A stretch of 64,000 nt of DNA from Chitinophagales bacterium (GTDB lineage: Bacteria; Bacteroidota; Bacteroidia; Chitinophagales; Chitinophagaceae). This document shows, piece after piece, positions 17,478-26,101 of this stretch. The stretch covers positions 1 through 64,000 of the forward strand of contig JAFLBM010000015.1 of the NCBI GenBank assembly GCA_017303455.1. Reading direction: 5' to 3'. Every line of letters begins with the position of its first letter. The stretch's first letter is position 1. The notes beneath the pieces are model-generated. The model saw only the letters and a list, made by a program, of their open reading frames with translations. It was not told the DNA's origin and did no database searches. A program made the position numbers and the translations under genes.

Positions 17478-18464
17478 ATGAAGAAAACCATTGCCCTGGT
17501 TACCGGCGGTTTTTCAGGAGAAGCAGTTATTTCGTACAGAAGTGCCAACACTATTGATAATAATCTCGACCGGGATAAATTCAACGTTTATAAGATCGAC
17601 ATCAACCCCAAAGGATGGTTCTATGAGCTGGCCGATGGCAGAAAAGTAGAAATTGATAAGAATGATTTTTCGCTCCCGCTCGATAATCAAAAAATAGATT
17701 TTGATGTAGTTTTTATCGGGATGCACGGCACCCCCGGAGAAGATGGAAAACTGCAGGGCTACTTTGATACATTAAAGATCCCCTACACCAGTTGTGATGC
17801 CACTACATCGGCCATCACTTTCAACAAGCGATATACGGTTGCTGTAGCAAAAATGGCAGGCATTTCAGTAGCTAATTCAGTTCACCTGTTCAAACATTCT
17901 CCTGTTCCTGCTGCACAGGTACTCGAACAGGTACAATTGCCGGTGTTTGTGAAACCCAGTAATGGCGGATCAAGCATCGGGATGAGCAAAGTAGATAAAC
18001 CGGAAGACCTGGATGCGGCTATTGTCAAAGCATTCAATGAAGATGAGCAGGTACTTATCGAAGAAATGGTAAAAGGCAAAGAATATACGGTGGGTGTTTT
18101 CAAAACAAAGGGAAATATTATTGTGTTACCGCTTACTGAAGTAAAAGCAGATGATGATAAGGCATTCTTTGATTTTGAAGCAAAATATCAAGGTAAATCA
18201 ACAGAGACAACACCAGCGGTAGTGGATGAAGTAACCGCTGATAAGATCAGGGCGGCTGCACACAGGATTTATGAAGTATTCAATTGCAGGGGTGTGGTCA
18301 GGATTGATTTTATTTATAATGAGGAAAGTGGTCAACCCTTTATGCTGGAGATCAATACAATACCGGGACAAAGCGAGGCCAGTATTGTGCCGCAACAGGT
18401 AAGAGCCATGGGCTGGAGCCTGAAGGAATTTTATACTAAACTGGTGGAAGAAGCTTTATACTGA
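17478..18464 (+). CDS. ddl: D-alanine--D-alanine ligase
   Basis: 328 residues, normal length for Ddl. ATP-grasp features are VKPSNGGSSIGMSKV (ATP-binding loop), EEMVKGKEYTVGVF, and the Mg-binding/substrate loop MLEINTIPGQSEASIVPQ. It joins two D-alanines for the peptidoglycan stem peptide. A PASTA-domain membrane protein and a rhodanese follow on the same strand at short distances (38 and 11 nt), so the three may be co-transcribed. PASTA domains bind peptidoglycan-related ligands, which fits the neighbourhood. Confidence 0.96.
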   Translation: MKKTIALVTGGFSGEAVISYRSANTIDNNLDRDKFNVYKIDINPKGWFYELADGRKVEIDKNDFSLPLDNQKIDFDVVFIGMHGTPGEDGKLQGYFDTLKIPYTSCDATTSAITFNKRYTVAVAKMAGISVANSVHLFKHSPVPAAQVLEQVQLPVFVKPSNGGSSIGMSKVDKPEDLDAAIVKAFNEDEQVLIEEMVKGKEYTVGVFKTKGNIIVLPLTEVKADDDKAFFDFEAKYQGKSTETTPAVVDEVTADKIRAAAHRIYEVFNCRGVVRIDFIYNEESGQPFMLEINTIPGQSEASIVPQQVRAMGWSLKEFYTKLVEEALY

Positions 18465-18502
18465 TCAATAAAAGTGAGATTGGATCATTCAAAATTTAAA
18501 CC

Positions 18503-19309
18503 GTGCTGAAATTTATCACACATCGTCCTTTGTGGCTCAATATTCTCGCCGGTATCTTACTGGCAGTAGCCATATTTTCTGTTTTTATCTTATCACTGAA
18601 CTGGCTTACTCATCACAACAGTTCAATGACGGTTCCCCAGGTAACGGGCAAATCATTTGAAGAAGCAGAAAGTATACTGGAGAAAGCCGGCTTTGATGTC
18701 GAGATACAGGATTCTATTTATTCGGACACCACCAAACCCATGGCTGTTCTGAAACAGTTTCCGGAGGCGGATGAGGTGGTGAAAGTGAACCGAAAGGTTT
18801 ACCTGACTATCAACAGGGCTGTTCCTCCCATGATCGATATGCCGAACCTGGTAGGCTATAGTTTTCGCAATGCAGAAATGACCTTAAAGAATAACGGGCT
18901 TCGTTTTGGTGACAGCACATTCAAACCCGACTTTGCCAGGAATGCCGTGTTAGAACAATTGTATAACGGCTCCCCGGTTGCACCGGGTACTAAAATACGG
19001 ATGGGTAGCAAAATTGATTTTGTGCTGGGCGATGGGGTAGGAGATAAAGAGTTTGCGGTTCCGGATATTACCGGGCTGACTTTCGCTGATGCAAAAGCAA
19101 GACTTGAAGCCTATGGAATCAGCTTTGCATCTGTTATTGCAGATGGCATCGCTGATACAGCGAATGCTTTTATTTATAAACAAAACCCGGAGCGATTTGA
19201 TATCGATAAGAAAATACAGCATATCCGGCCGGGCCAAACCATGGATGTGTGGCTGCAACTGGATAAACCAGTAAAGGATACAATTAATACACCTTCACCA
19301 CAACAATAA
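18503..19309 (+). CDS. PASTA-domain membrane protein
   Basis: 268 residues starting at GTG 18503 (no ATG precedes the membrane segment). A single N-terminal membrane anchor (about residues 12-33) is followed by three PASTA domains at about 42-110, 112-180 and 188-255. Each shows the VPxxxGxxxxxAxxxLxxxGF pattern, for example VPQVTGKSFEEAESILEKAG. No kinase domain is attached. It is probably a periplasmic, peptidoglycan-sensing or structural protein; its exact role is unknown. Confidence 0.88.
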   Translation: MLKFITHRPLWLNILAGILLAVAIFSVFILSLNWLTHHNSSMTVPQVTGKSFEEAESILEKAGFDVEIQDSIYSDTTKPMAVLKQFPEADEVVKVNRKVYLTINRAVPPMIDMPNLVGYSFRNAEMTLKNNGLRFGDSTFKPDFARNAVLEQLYNGSPVAPGTKIRMGSKIDFVLGDGVGDKEFAVPDITGLTFADAKARLEAYGISFASVIADGIADTANAFIYKQNPERFDIDKKIQHIRPGQTMDVWLQLDKPVKDTINTPSPQQ

Positions 19310-19320
19310 TTTTTTCAACT

Positions 19321-19635
19321 ATGCAGAATATCACAGCTGAAGAATTAAAGGCACGCCTGGATGCCGGGGAAAAAATGAACATCATTGATGTAAGAGAACC
19401 ACATGAAAATGCGGAATTCAATATTGGCGGCACACTGATCCCGCTGGGAAAAGTGCAGTCTATGCAAATTGAAGAGATTGAGGATCTGAAACAACAGGAA
19501 CTCATCGTTTATTGCCGCAGTGGGAACCGCAGCGGGCAGGCCTGCCTGTTTTTAGATGCACTGGGTTTTACCAATACCAAAAACCTGGTAGGCGGGATGC
19601 TTGGCTGGCAGGAAAAATATGGAAGTCAGAAGTAA
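19321..19635 (+). CDS. Single-domain rhodanese-like protein
   Basis: 104 residues forming one rhodanese domain. The N-terminal motif IIDVREPHENAEF and the active-site loop YCRSGNRSG (catalytic Cys) are intact, so it may transfer or carry persulfide sulfur. The final codons and the TAA stop (19633-19635) lie inside the left arm of a perfect 13-bp inverted repeat (19629-19667). The native C-terminus may therefore have been remodelled by the repeat. Confidence 0.9.
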   Translation: MQNITAEELKARLDAGEKMNIIDVREPHENAEFNIGGTLIPLGKVQSMQIEEIEDLKQQELIVYCRSGNRSGQACLFLDALGFTNTKNLVGGMLGWQEKYGSQK

Positions 19636-19667
19636 GAAGTCCGGCCGGATACCAGACTTCTTACTTC
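19629..19667. repeat. Inverted repeat of the AAGTCAGAAG word family
   Basis: GAAGTAAGAAGTC (19629-19641) and GACTTCTTACTTC (19655-19667) are perfect 13-bp complements around a 13-nt GC-rich loop. It overlaps the stop codon of the rhodanese gene. It may act as a bidirectional hairpin between convergent genes, but it has no real T-tract. Confidence 0.7.
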
Positions 19668-19676
19668 CGGCCTCTT

Positions 19677-21821
19677 TTATAACCTGATATTGACCGCTAA
19701 CATAAAATTCGTTCCTGCCATCGGGAAATAATAATTTTCTGTGGTTGTTGCTCCCCCGTAGATATAGCTGAATGTATATCCATTGGGTTCATATTTTTTG
19801 CCAAAGAGATTATTTACCTGCCCGATAATATTTACTTCTTTCAACCATTTCTTTTTGATCGTATAAATGGCTCTTGCATCCTGCACGTAAAAGCCATCCA
19901 GTTTCCTGTTGTCGTTTTGAGTATTATCAAGATACTGGTCGCTGACATATTTACTCAATAAGCTTACTTCAAGATTTTTTACCGGCAGGAGGTTGATAGC
20001 TGCACTTCCGACAACTGAAGGTGAAAATGCGATATCAGTAGCGTCATACGTATTTAGTTTTTGTCCACCGTTATCATAATCATCAATAAATTCTGAAAAG
20101 TTATTGACCTTATTCCTGCTGAATGCAAGATTAGCGGTTGCATTTAACCAGGTATTTAAAACATATCCACCCTGCAACTCGATACCGGCTCTGTAGCTTT
20201 CCGGGATATTGGTTCTTGTATATGCACCCACATCGTTGATCTTTCCGGTCAGCACTAACTGGTCTTTGTAATTCATATAATACAATGTTGCCGACCAGTT
20301 AAATTTTTTATTATTTTTTTCAATACCCGCTTCAAAATCATGCAATCGCTCCGGTTGAGGTTGTTGCAGGGCCCCGGCTTCAAAATCATCCCGGTTGGGT
20401 TCTTTGTTCGCAACAGCATATGAAAGATATCCCTTCCAGCCATTCTTTGTATAACAAACCCCGGCTTTGGGATTAAAAAAATCAAATTCATTATTTACAT
20501 ACAAGGTAGGGTTGTCGCGGAACCCTTCGATTGTATAACGAACAGCCCGGTATTGAATATCGCCAAACAAATGCCAGTGATCACTTACCTGTACCTGTTC
20601 TTTCAGGTATACTGTGAAGTCGTTTTTCAACGCATCAAGATCATACCAGCGGTAGCTGGGAGAAGGTAATCCGTTTGAAGCCCATTTCAGTTCACCGAAA
20701 TGCTTTCCATTATACCGTGTGATAGCACCGCCGAATGTGGTTTGTGATTTATTGCTCTTATACTGTAATGAGAATATGGAGCCGTAAAAATCATTATCAA
20801 GCCATAACCGGCGGACAAAATCTGAATTACCTGCTGTACTGATACCATATTTTGAATAAGGCTCATCTGCTTTATATTGTTCATAATAGCCTTCTCCTTT
20901 GGTAAGAAATAGCGCCGTATTAAAATGCAGCCTGCTGTTAATTGCCTGGTTAAAGAATAACTGGTAATGATCCTGTTTGAAATTATCGGTTTCGTTATCA
21001 TAAGGCTCGCCCGGCTTCTCTGTGCCGGCATAATTGATAGTGCGGTTACCTGCTTTCAGGTCTGTTTCTGAAACACCATTCCAGGCCTGGTAGGTTTTTT
21101 CTTTACCCGAAAAAATATTAAACCGTAAGGAATTATTTTTTCCAATATAAGCAGTGGAAAAATAAATGGACTTCAGATCCGTTTTTGCACGATCAATAAA
21201 ACCACTGCTGGTGATATTAGATATGCGGATATCAGTGGTAATATGATCGCCGATTAAACCACTGCCCAGTTTCACTGTATTCTTCCAGGTATCAAAAGAA
21301 CCATAGCTGTTGTTGATCTCTGCGTAGGCTTCCCGGTTTACTTCGTTGGTGCTGAAATTGATACTGCCGCCAAAAGCCCCGGCACCGTTAGAGGAAGTAC
21401 CTACTCCCCGTTGTATCTGGATACTCCCGGTGGAAGAAGAAAAATCGGGCAGATCAACAAAGAAAGTCCCCTGGCTTTCGGCATCGTTGTAAGGAATTCC
21501 ATTAAGCGTTACATTGATCCTTGTGGCATCTGTTCCCCGGATACGGATACCGGTGTAACCAATACCATTCCCGGCATCCGAATTAATGACTACCGATGGG
21601 GTCTGGTTTAGTAAAAATGGAATGTCTTGCCCCAAATTGACTTTAGCGATCTCTTTTCTGCCAATATTGGTTTTGGTAAACGGTGCATTATCTGCTGCCC
21701 GGATAGCTTTCACTTCCACGGGAGACAGGGCATAAAAACTGTCTTTGACAGCTGTTTTTTCCTGCGCATTAACTGTTTGGCACAGGATGAACGAAATGAT
21801 TGGAATGGCAATCCTCTTCAT
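19677..21821 (-). CDS. TonB-dependent outer-membrane receptor, probably for thiamine compounds
   Basis: 714 residues: a signal peptide (to about residue 20), a plug domain (about 45-150, with IRIRGTDATRINVTLNGIPYND and GVGTSSNGAGAFGGSINF), and a 22-strand barrel ending in an aromatic-poor ...NFMLAVNIRL. There is no CarboxypepD-like N-terminal domain and no SusD partner. A TPP riboswitch lies in its leader on the same strand, so expression should fall when thiamine pyrophosphate is abundant. Together these point to uptake of thiamine, its phosphates or a precursor across the outer membrane, energised by TonB. The inner-membrane partner is not in the window. Confidence 0.92.
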   Translation of the reverse strand: MKRIAIPIISFILCQTVNAQEKTAVKDSFYALSPVEVKAIRAADNAPFTKTNIGRKEIAKVNLGQDIPFLLNQTPSVVINSDAGNGIGYTGIRIRGTDATRINVTLNGIPYNDAESQGTFFVDLPDFSSSTGSIQIQRGVGTSSNGAGAFGGSINFSTNEVNREAYAEINNSYGSFDTWKNTVKLGSGLIGDHITTDIRISNITSSGFIDRAKTDLKSIYFSTAYIGKNNSLRFNIFSGKEKTYQAWNGVSETDLKAGNRTINYAGTEKPGEPYDNETDNFKQDHYQLFFNQAINSRLHFNTALFLTKGEGYYEQYKADEPYSKYGISTAGNSDFVRRLWLDNDFYGSIFSLQYKSNKSQTTFGGAITRYNGKHFGELKWASNGLPSPSYRWYDLDALKNDFTVYLKEQVQVSDHWHLFGDIQYRAVRYTIEGFRDNPTLYVNNEFDFFNPKAGVCYTKNGWKGYLSYAVANKEPNRDDFEAGALQQPQPERLHDFEAGIEKNNKKFNWSATLYYMNYKDQLVLTGKINDVGAYTRTNIPESYRAGIELQGGYVLNTWLNATANLAFSRNKVNNFSEFIDDYDNGGQKLNTYDATDIAFSPSVVGSAAINLLPVKNLEVSLLSKYVSDQYLDNTQNDNRKLDGFYVQDARAIYTIKKKWLKEVNIIGQVNNLFGKKYEPNGYTFSYIYGGATTTENYYFPMAGTNFMLAVNIRL

Positions 21822-21888
21822 TTTTTTTAAATTTTAAGCGGTTAAAAAATGAGAGGGAAATGCTGTGGAGAAAGGGCATGTGATTGAC

Positions 21889-21999
21889 CTCCTTCCCTGC
21901 GCAGGCATTACCCTGATCAGGTTTTACGGGTTTGATCTCAGCCAACACTGAACTGCCAAAGGGCCCTTTGGCGGGTTCAGGTGAGCACCCCGGGAAACC
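21889..21999 (-). promoter_or_regulatory. TPP (THI-element) riboswitch
   Basis: On the minus strand, conserved TPP aptamer blocks appear in order: TTCCCGGGGTGC, then GCTGAGATCAAACCCG, ACCTGATCAGGGTAATGCC and TGCGCAGGGAA. The ends TTCCC/GGGAA close P1. An extended P3 stem pairs GCCAAAGGG with CCCTTTGGC. No T-run terminator is seen in the 67 nt before the receptor ATG, so control is probably at translation initiation. This and the adjacent palindrome account for most of the 321-nt gap. Confidence 0.95.
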
Positions 22000-22020
22000 T
22001 GCCTGCCGGTCAGGCAGGCA
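22000..22020. repeat. GC-rich palindrome, CTGCC/GGCAGG family
   Basis: TGCCTGCCGGTCAGGCAGGCA: 8-nt arms around a short loop. Related copies are at 49883-49903 and 59434-59452. It lies directly upstream of the TPP riboswitch. Confidence 0.75.
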
Positions 22021-22142
22021 CTGAAAAATCGCAAAGTTTGTCTTTGCTGAATAAGAACTGCTGTAAAGGTAAGGCAGAAAATAATTACCATCATCTGTAA
22101 CTTTTCTACCCTGTTCTTCGTACCACCTGAAAACCAGCTAAT

Positions 22143-22859
22143 ATGAAGAAATATCTGTTGTCACTTTCGCTTATACTGGCTATGCTGCCGGTGTTTGCCC
22201 AGCAAGTTATCAATGATCCTAATGCGGAAAAACGGACGGTCAGCAGTTTCCACGGTATTGATGTATCAACAGGGATCACCCTGATCCTGACCGAAGGCAC
22301 TGCCGAAGAAGTAGCTGTGAGTGCGGCTACTATTGAGTTCAGGGATAAGATCATAACCAAAGTAGAGAATGGGATCCTGAAGATCAGGTATGAAACAAAA
22401 ATGGGGTCGATCAATAAGCGGAAAGAAAGTAAGGAACTAAGGGCCTATGTATCTTATAAAACACTGGATCACCTGGACGTTAATACAGGAGCAGATGTGG
22501 AAATCAGGGGAATACTTTCTTCTTCCAGTTTAACATTGAAAGCTAATACAGGTGGTATTGTAAAAGGAAAAATCAACATTACCAAATTGAAAGTAAGCCA
22601 GGACACCGGCTCTAAAATAACACTGACGGGGAAAGCAGAAACACTGGACGTGGATGGGGATACCGGCAGTAAGTTTTTTGGCGAAGAGCTTGAGACAACC
22701 AATTGCACAGCTTCTGCTGGAACCGGTGCGACAATTTCTGTAACAGTTAATAAGGAACTGAATGCAAAAGCGAATACCGGTGGCCATATCAAATACAAAG
22801 GAACTGCTGGTATCAGGGAAATCAAAACCAACACCGGCGGATCAGTGTCTAAAATCTAA
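22143..22859 (+). CDS. Head-GIN-domain adhesin-like protein, paralogue 1 (TG turns)
   Basis: 238 residues with a signal peptide ending near FAQQ. It belongs to the DUF2807 / putative auto-transporter adhesin head GIN domain family, a beta-helix-like fold with short strands and regular turns. The turns here use (N/D)TG(G/S), for example NTGADV, NTGGIV, DTGSKI, DTGSKF, NTGGHI, NTGGSV. It heads a run of three tandem paralogues separated by only 18 nt each. All begin with a signal peptide then Q-x-INDxNAExR. Function is unknown; surface or periplasmic location is inferred. Confidence 0.85.
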   Translation: MKKYLLSLSLILAMLPVFAQQVINDPNAEKRTVSSFHGIDVSTGITLILTEGTAEEVAVSAATIEFRDKIITKVENGILKIRYETKMGSINKRKESKELRAYVSYKTLDHLDVNTGADVEIRGILSSSSLTLKANTGGIVKGKINITKLKVSQDTGSKITLTGKAETLDVDGDTGSKFFGEELETTNCTASAGTGATISVTVNKELNAKANTGGHIKYKGTAGIREIKTNTGGSVSKI

Positions 22860-22877
22860 ACTATAATTAACCAGGTC

Positions 22878-23600
22878 ATGAAAAAGATAATCAACTTAGT
22901 AATATTGGCGGTGGTGTTTACTTCTGTTACTGCACAGAAAACGATCAATGATGCGAATGCAGAGAAGAGAAATGTTACCGGCTTTCATGCGATAGAAGTG
23001 GGAGGAGGTATTGACCTTTATCTTTCACAGGGCGATGAGGCGGTGGCGGTAAGCGCCAGTGAAATAAAATACCGGGACAAGATAAAAACAGAAGTGGTAA
23101 ACGGTGTGTTGAAGATCAGGTATGAATATGAAAAAGGATTAAGAATCAACTGGACAAGTAACAAAATGCAATTGAAAGCGTATGTTTCAGTAAAACAACT
23201 CGATAAATTAAATGCTTCCGGTGGTTCCGATGTACGTGTAGAAGGAAGCCTTAAGTTCGCTAAACTTGACCTGGGAGTCTCCGGCGGATCTGATTTTATG
23301 GGAAAAGTAGAGGTAACAGATCTGAAAGCCAATGCCAGCGGAGGATCTGATATTCATATTTCCGGTTCTGCTAAAACGCTGGATATTGATGTAAGCGGCG
23401 GTAGTGATTTTAAGGGATTTGACCTCACCGTGGAAAATTGTACAGTAGAAGCCAGCGGGGGCAGCGATGTTTCGGTTACAGCAACTAAAGAATTAAATGT
23501 GGAAAGCAGTGGCGGCAGTGATGTATATTACAAAGGGGCAGCCATGATCCGTCATATTAAAAGCAGCGGCGGTGGTAGTGTGAAAAAAACATCTAAATAA
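22878..23600 (+). CDS. Head-GIN-domain adhesin-like protein, paralogue 2 (SGGSD turns)
   Basis: 240 residues with a signal peptide ending near TAQK. Same DUF2807 architecture as its neighbours, and about the same length. All seven turns carry SGGS (mostly SGGSD), whereas paralogue 1 has TG turns and paralogue 3 SGAS turns at equivalent positions. It follows paralogue 1 by 18 nt and is presumably co-transcribed with it. Confidence 0.86.
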   Translation: MKKIINLVILAVVFTSVTAQKTINDANAEKRNVTGFHAIEVGGGIDLYLSQGDEAVAVSASEIKYRDKIKTEVVNGVLKIRYEYEKGLRINWTSNKMQLKAYVSVKQLDKLNASGGSDVRVEGSLKFAKLDLGVSGGSDFMGKVEVTDLKANASGGSDIHISGSAKTLDIDVSGGSDFKGFDLTVENCTVEASGGSDVSVTATKELNVESSGGSDVYYKGAAMIRHIKSSGGGSVKKTSK

Positions 23601-23618
23601 GAATTAAAAGTAAAGTGT

Positions 23619-24323
23619 ATGAAAAAGATAACTGTTTTGATATTTGGTCTGTTGTCGGTATTGTTTGTAGCCGCACAAACGATCAACGATCCGAATGCAG
23701 AAGTGCGGGATGCAAAGGGATTTCACGGCATCAACGTATCGCATGCCTTTGATGTGTACCTGAGCCAGGGGGATGAAGCTGTTGCGGTCAGCTCAACAGA
23801 TATGGATTACCGCAGCCGTATAAAGGTGGAAGTTAAGAACGGGATCCTTTTTATCAGTCTGGATAACCAGGGTATGAAATGGGCTAAGGGTAATAAACAC
23901 CTGAAAGCTTACGTATCGTATAAGAAATTAGATAAGATCAATATCAGTGGTGCCTGCGACGTGTATATCAATGGTTCGTTGAAAGCTGATGAATTGAAAG
24001 TTGATCTCTCCGGGGCCAGCGACCTGAAAGGCAAACTGGATGTAAAGACCCTGGATGTTGATATCAGCGGTGCTTCGGATATGACAGTTAACGGTACAGC
24101 CAATCAATTGAAAATCGATGCCAGTGGTGCCAGTAATTTTAAGGGGCAGGATCTCTCGGTTGATTATTGTAATGTGGATGCCAGCGGTGCCAGTGATGTA
24201 AAGATCACGGTAAATAAAGAACTGTCTGCCAATGTGAGTGGTGCCAGCGATCTTCGTTACAAGGGAGAGGGGCTGATCAGGGATATCCGTACCAGCGGAG
24301 CAGGTTCTGTAAAAAGGATTTAG
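23619..24323 (+). CDS. Head-GIN-domain adhesin-like protein, paralogue 3 (SGASD turns)
   Basis: 234 residues with a signal peptide ending near VAAQ. DUF2807 fold with seven turns reading SGA(S/C/G), for example SGACDV, SGASDL, SGASDM, SGASNF. Its N-terminal region (INDPNAEVRDAKGFHGINVSHAFDVYLSQGDE) closely matches paralogue 2 at VYLSQGDEAVAVS, showing a recent common origin. It ends the three-gene run and a strong bidirectional terminator follows. Confidence 0.86.
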   Translation: MKKITVLIFGLLSVLFVAAQTINDPNAEVRDAKGFHGINVSHAFDVYLSQGDEAVAVSSTDMDYRSRIKVEVKNGILFISLDNQGMKWAKGNKHLKAYVSYKKLDKINISGACDVYINGSLKADELKVDLSGASDLKGKLDVKTLDVDISGASDMTVNGTANQLKIDASGASNFKGQDLSVDYCNVDASGASDVKITVNKELSANVSGASDLRYKGEGLIRDIRTSGAGSVKRI

Positions 24324-24338
24324 TCATAACTATAAAAG

Positions 24339-24376
24339 AAACAAAAAGGCTTCGGTATACCGAAACCTTTTTGTTT
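24339..24376. terminator. Bidirectional intrinsic terminator
   Basis: AAACAAAAAGG(C)TTCGG and CCGAAACCTTTTTGTTT pair around TATA, with T-rich flanks on either strand. It separates the GIN cluster from the convergent lipoprotein gene. Confidence 0.9.
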
Positions 24377-24395
24377 TATGCTTTCAACAAATTCT

Positions 24396-24818
24396 TTATT
24401 GTTTATCATACGTAACTGTCATCTTATCACCGGCAGTAAATAAATTGCTGCCCGATATTATCAACAGGTTGCAATCAAAGCTTTCAACAGTGCCGGCTTC
24501 ACCATCAATTGTTATCGTGTTTCCGCTGAGTGACCAGGTGGAGCTGTAAGCAGTAGTGGGAACACAAGCTGTACCGGCATCCTGAACACTAAATGTGCCA
24601 TTGGCATTGAGGATCGTTACATCATCTTTTTCACAATCATCCAGGGCGGCTAAAAAATCAATCTCTGTGGAGGATGGGGTTTGTTTGTACTTCATGGAAG
24701 TGATTTTGTAAGACCCTGCTACGGATGCAGTATCAGTTTTACAATTACTGGAATCGTCCTTTTTACAGGAGGAATACAATACAACAAAGGCACTAAGAAG
24801 TAAAGCTGTTTTTTTCAT
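24396..24818 (-). CDS. Lipocalin-like-domain lipoprotein
   Basis: 140 residues. The signal peptide ends in a lipobox (YSSC) followed by KKDDSS. The mature part resembles the small lipocalin-like lipoproteins common in Bacteroidota: VAGSYKITSMKY at the start, VTILNANGTFSVQD, and YSSTWSLSGNTITIDG. Two to three cysteines (DDCEKDD, GTACVPT, FDCNLL) could form disulfides. Its ligand is unknown. Confidence 0.8.
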   Translation of the reverse strand: MKKTALLLSAFVVLYSSCKKDDSSNCKTDTASVAGSYKITSMKYKQTPSSTEIDFLAALDDCEKDDVTILNANGTFSVQDAGTACVPTTAYSSTWSLSGNTITIDGEAGTVESFDCNLLIISGSNLFTAGDKMTVTYDKQ

Positions 24819-24955
24819 AATAGAGGGGTTGAAATGAATTTTAATCAGAACATAAACTGTTTTTTGGGCAAATTATTGCCCGGAATGCAAATAGGTAAAA
24901 GAGCTAAATTTTCTTTGGAACATATCACTAATCCGGTTACCTTTGCGCTCCACAT

Positions 24956-25030
<75 letters not shown>

Positions 25031-25037
25031 ACGAAAA

Positions 25038-25063
25038 GGCCAAACCCCGGTTTGGCTTTTTCA
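25038..25063 (+). terminator. Intrinsic terminator of tRNA-fMet
   Basis: GCCAAA and TTTGGC arms around CCCCGG, followed by TTTTTC; begins 8 nt after the CCA end. Confidence 0.85.
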
Positions 25064-25170
25064 ATTTTTTCTTAACAGTTGAACTTCAACTGCCAAGATT
25101 GATCACCTCCTCAATTCTGGGCTCTGCCTTACCGCAGTCAAGTTGAAGTCGTCGGCTTGAATTTTTTTCA

Positions 25171-26037
25171 ATGAAAACAGGGTTTGTCAATATTTTCGGA
25201 AGGCCCAATGCAGGGAAAAGCACTTTGCTCAATGCCTTAATGGGAGAAAAACTGGCTATCGTATCTCCCAAAGTGCAGACCACAAGGCATCGGATCAAAG
25301 CAATCATGACCGAAAAAGATTACCAGGTGATCTTTTCTGATACACCGGGTATTATTGAGCCAAGGTATAAGCTGCATGAGAAAATGATGCAGGCTGTTAA
25401 AGGGGCACTGGAAGATGCTGACGTGGCCCTGCTGATTGTTGATGTGAATGAGAACTGGGAGGAATGTAATACGATTTTTGAAACCTTGAAATTGAAGGTG
25501 CCAGCCATTATAGTTATCAATAAGATCGACAGGGCATCGCAGGAAAAAATAAAAGAAGCAGTAAATTTTTTTGAAAGTAAACCTTATTGCAGGAAAACGC
25601 TGACCATCACAGCCACAAGTGGTATCAATATCAAAAATTTCCTGAAACCAATACTGGAATTATTACCGGAAGGTGATCCGTTCTATACCGATGATGATAT
25701 CAGTGATCTGCCGACCAAATTTTTTGTCAGCGAACTGATCCGGGAGAAAATATACGAGTTATCACAGGATGAGATTCCCTATCACACCGCCGTACTGGTC
25801 AGGGAATTTAAAGAGAAGACAACGCTGGTCAAAATTGTGGCAGATATCATCGTTCACCGGGAAACACAGAAAGTGATCCTGATCGGGGAAGGTGGCAGTA
25901 TGATCAAGAAAATTGGAACAGCGGCAAGACAGGATATTGAAGCTTTTCTGCAACAAAAGGTTTTCCTGGAATTATTTGTTAAGGTGAAACCCAAATGGAG
26001 AGAAAATGATCTCCAGTTAAAAGAATACGGATATTAG
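25171..26037 (+). CDS. era: GTPase Era
   Basis: 288 residues. G1 is GRPNAGKSTLLN, G3 is DTPGI and G4 is NKID, followed by a C-terminal type-2 KH domain (VILIGEGGSMIKKIGTAARQ). Era binds the 3' end of 16S rRNA during 30S assembly. It is 64 nt upstream of der, another ribosome-assembly GTPase, probably in one transcript. Confidence 0.97.
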   Translation: MKTGFVNIFGRPNAGKSTLLNALMGEKLAIVSPKVQTTRHRIKAIMTEKDYQVIFSDTPGIIEPRYKLHEKMMQAVKGALEDADVALLIVDVNENWEECNTIFETLKLKVPAIIVINKIDRASQEKIKEAVNFFESKPYCRKTLTITATSGINIKNFLKPILELLPEGDPFYTDDDISDLPTKFFVSELIREKIYELSQDEIPYHTAVLVREFKEKTTLVKIVADIIVHRETQKVILIGEGGSMIKKIGTAARQDIEAFLQQKVFLELFVKVKPKWRENDLQLKEYGY

Positions 26038-26064
26038 AACGGTCTGTAGTTTTTGTTACAGCGG

Positions 26065-26093
26065 CTATGAACCATAAACTATCAACCATCAAC
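26065..26093. repeat. Word repeat of the TATGAACCAT family
   Basis: The gap between era and der reads CTATGAACCATAAACTATC followed by AACCATCAAC. These are variants of the GTTCATAGTTCAT words that form a hairpin at 44947-44990. Confidence 0.5.
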
Positions 26094-26101
26094 AAATTAT
26101 T

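Noticed and set aside
22430..24323. Repeated SGGSD/SGASD codons looked like a short-repeat array
   Set aside because: Spacing is irregular, the repeats are in frame within the head-GIN genes, and there are no spacers, so it is not a CRISPR array.
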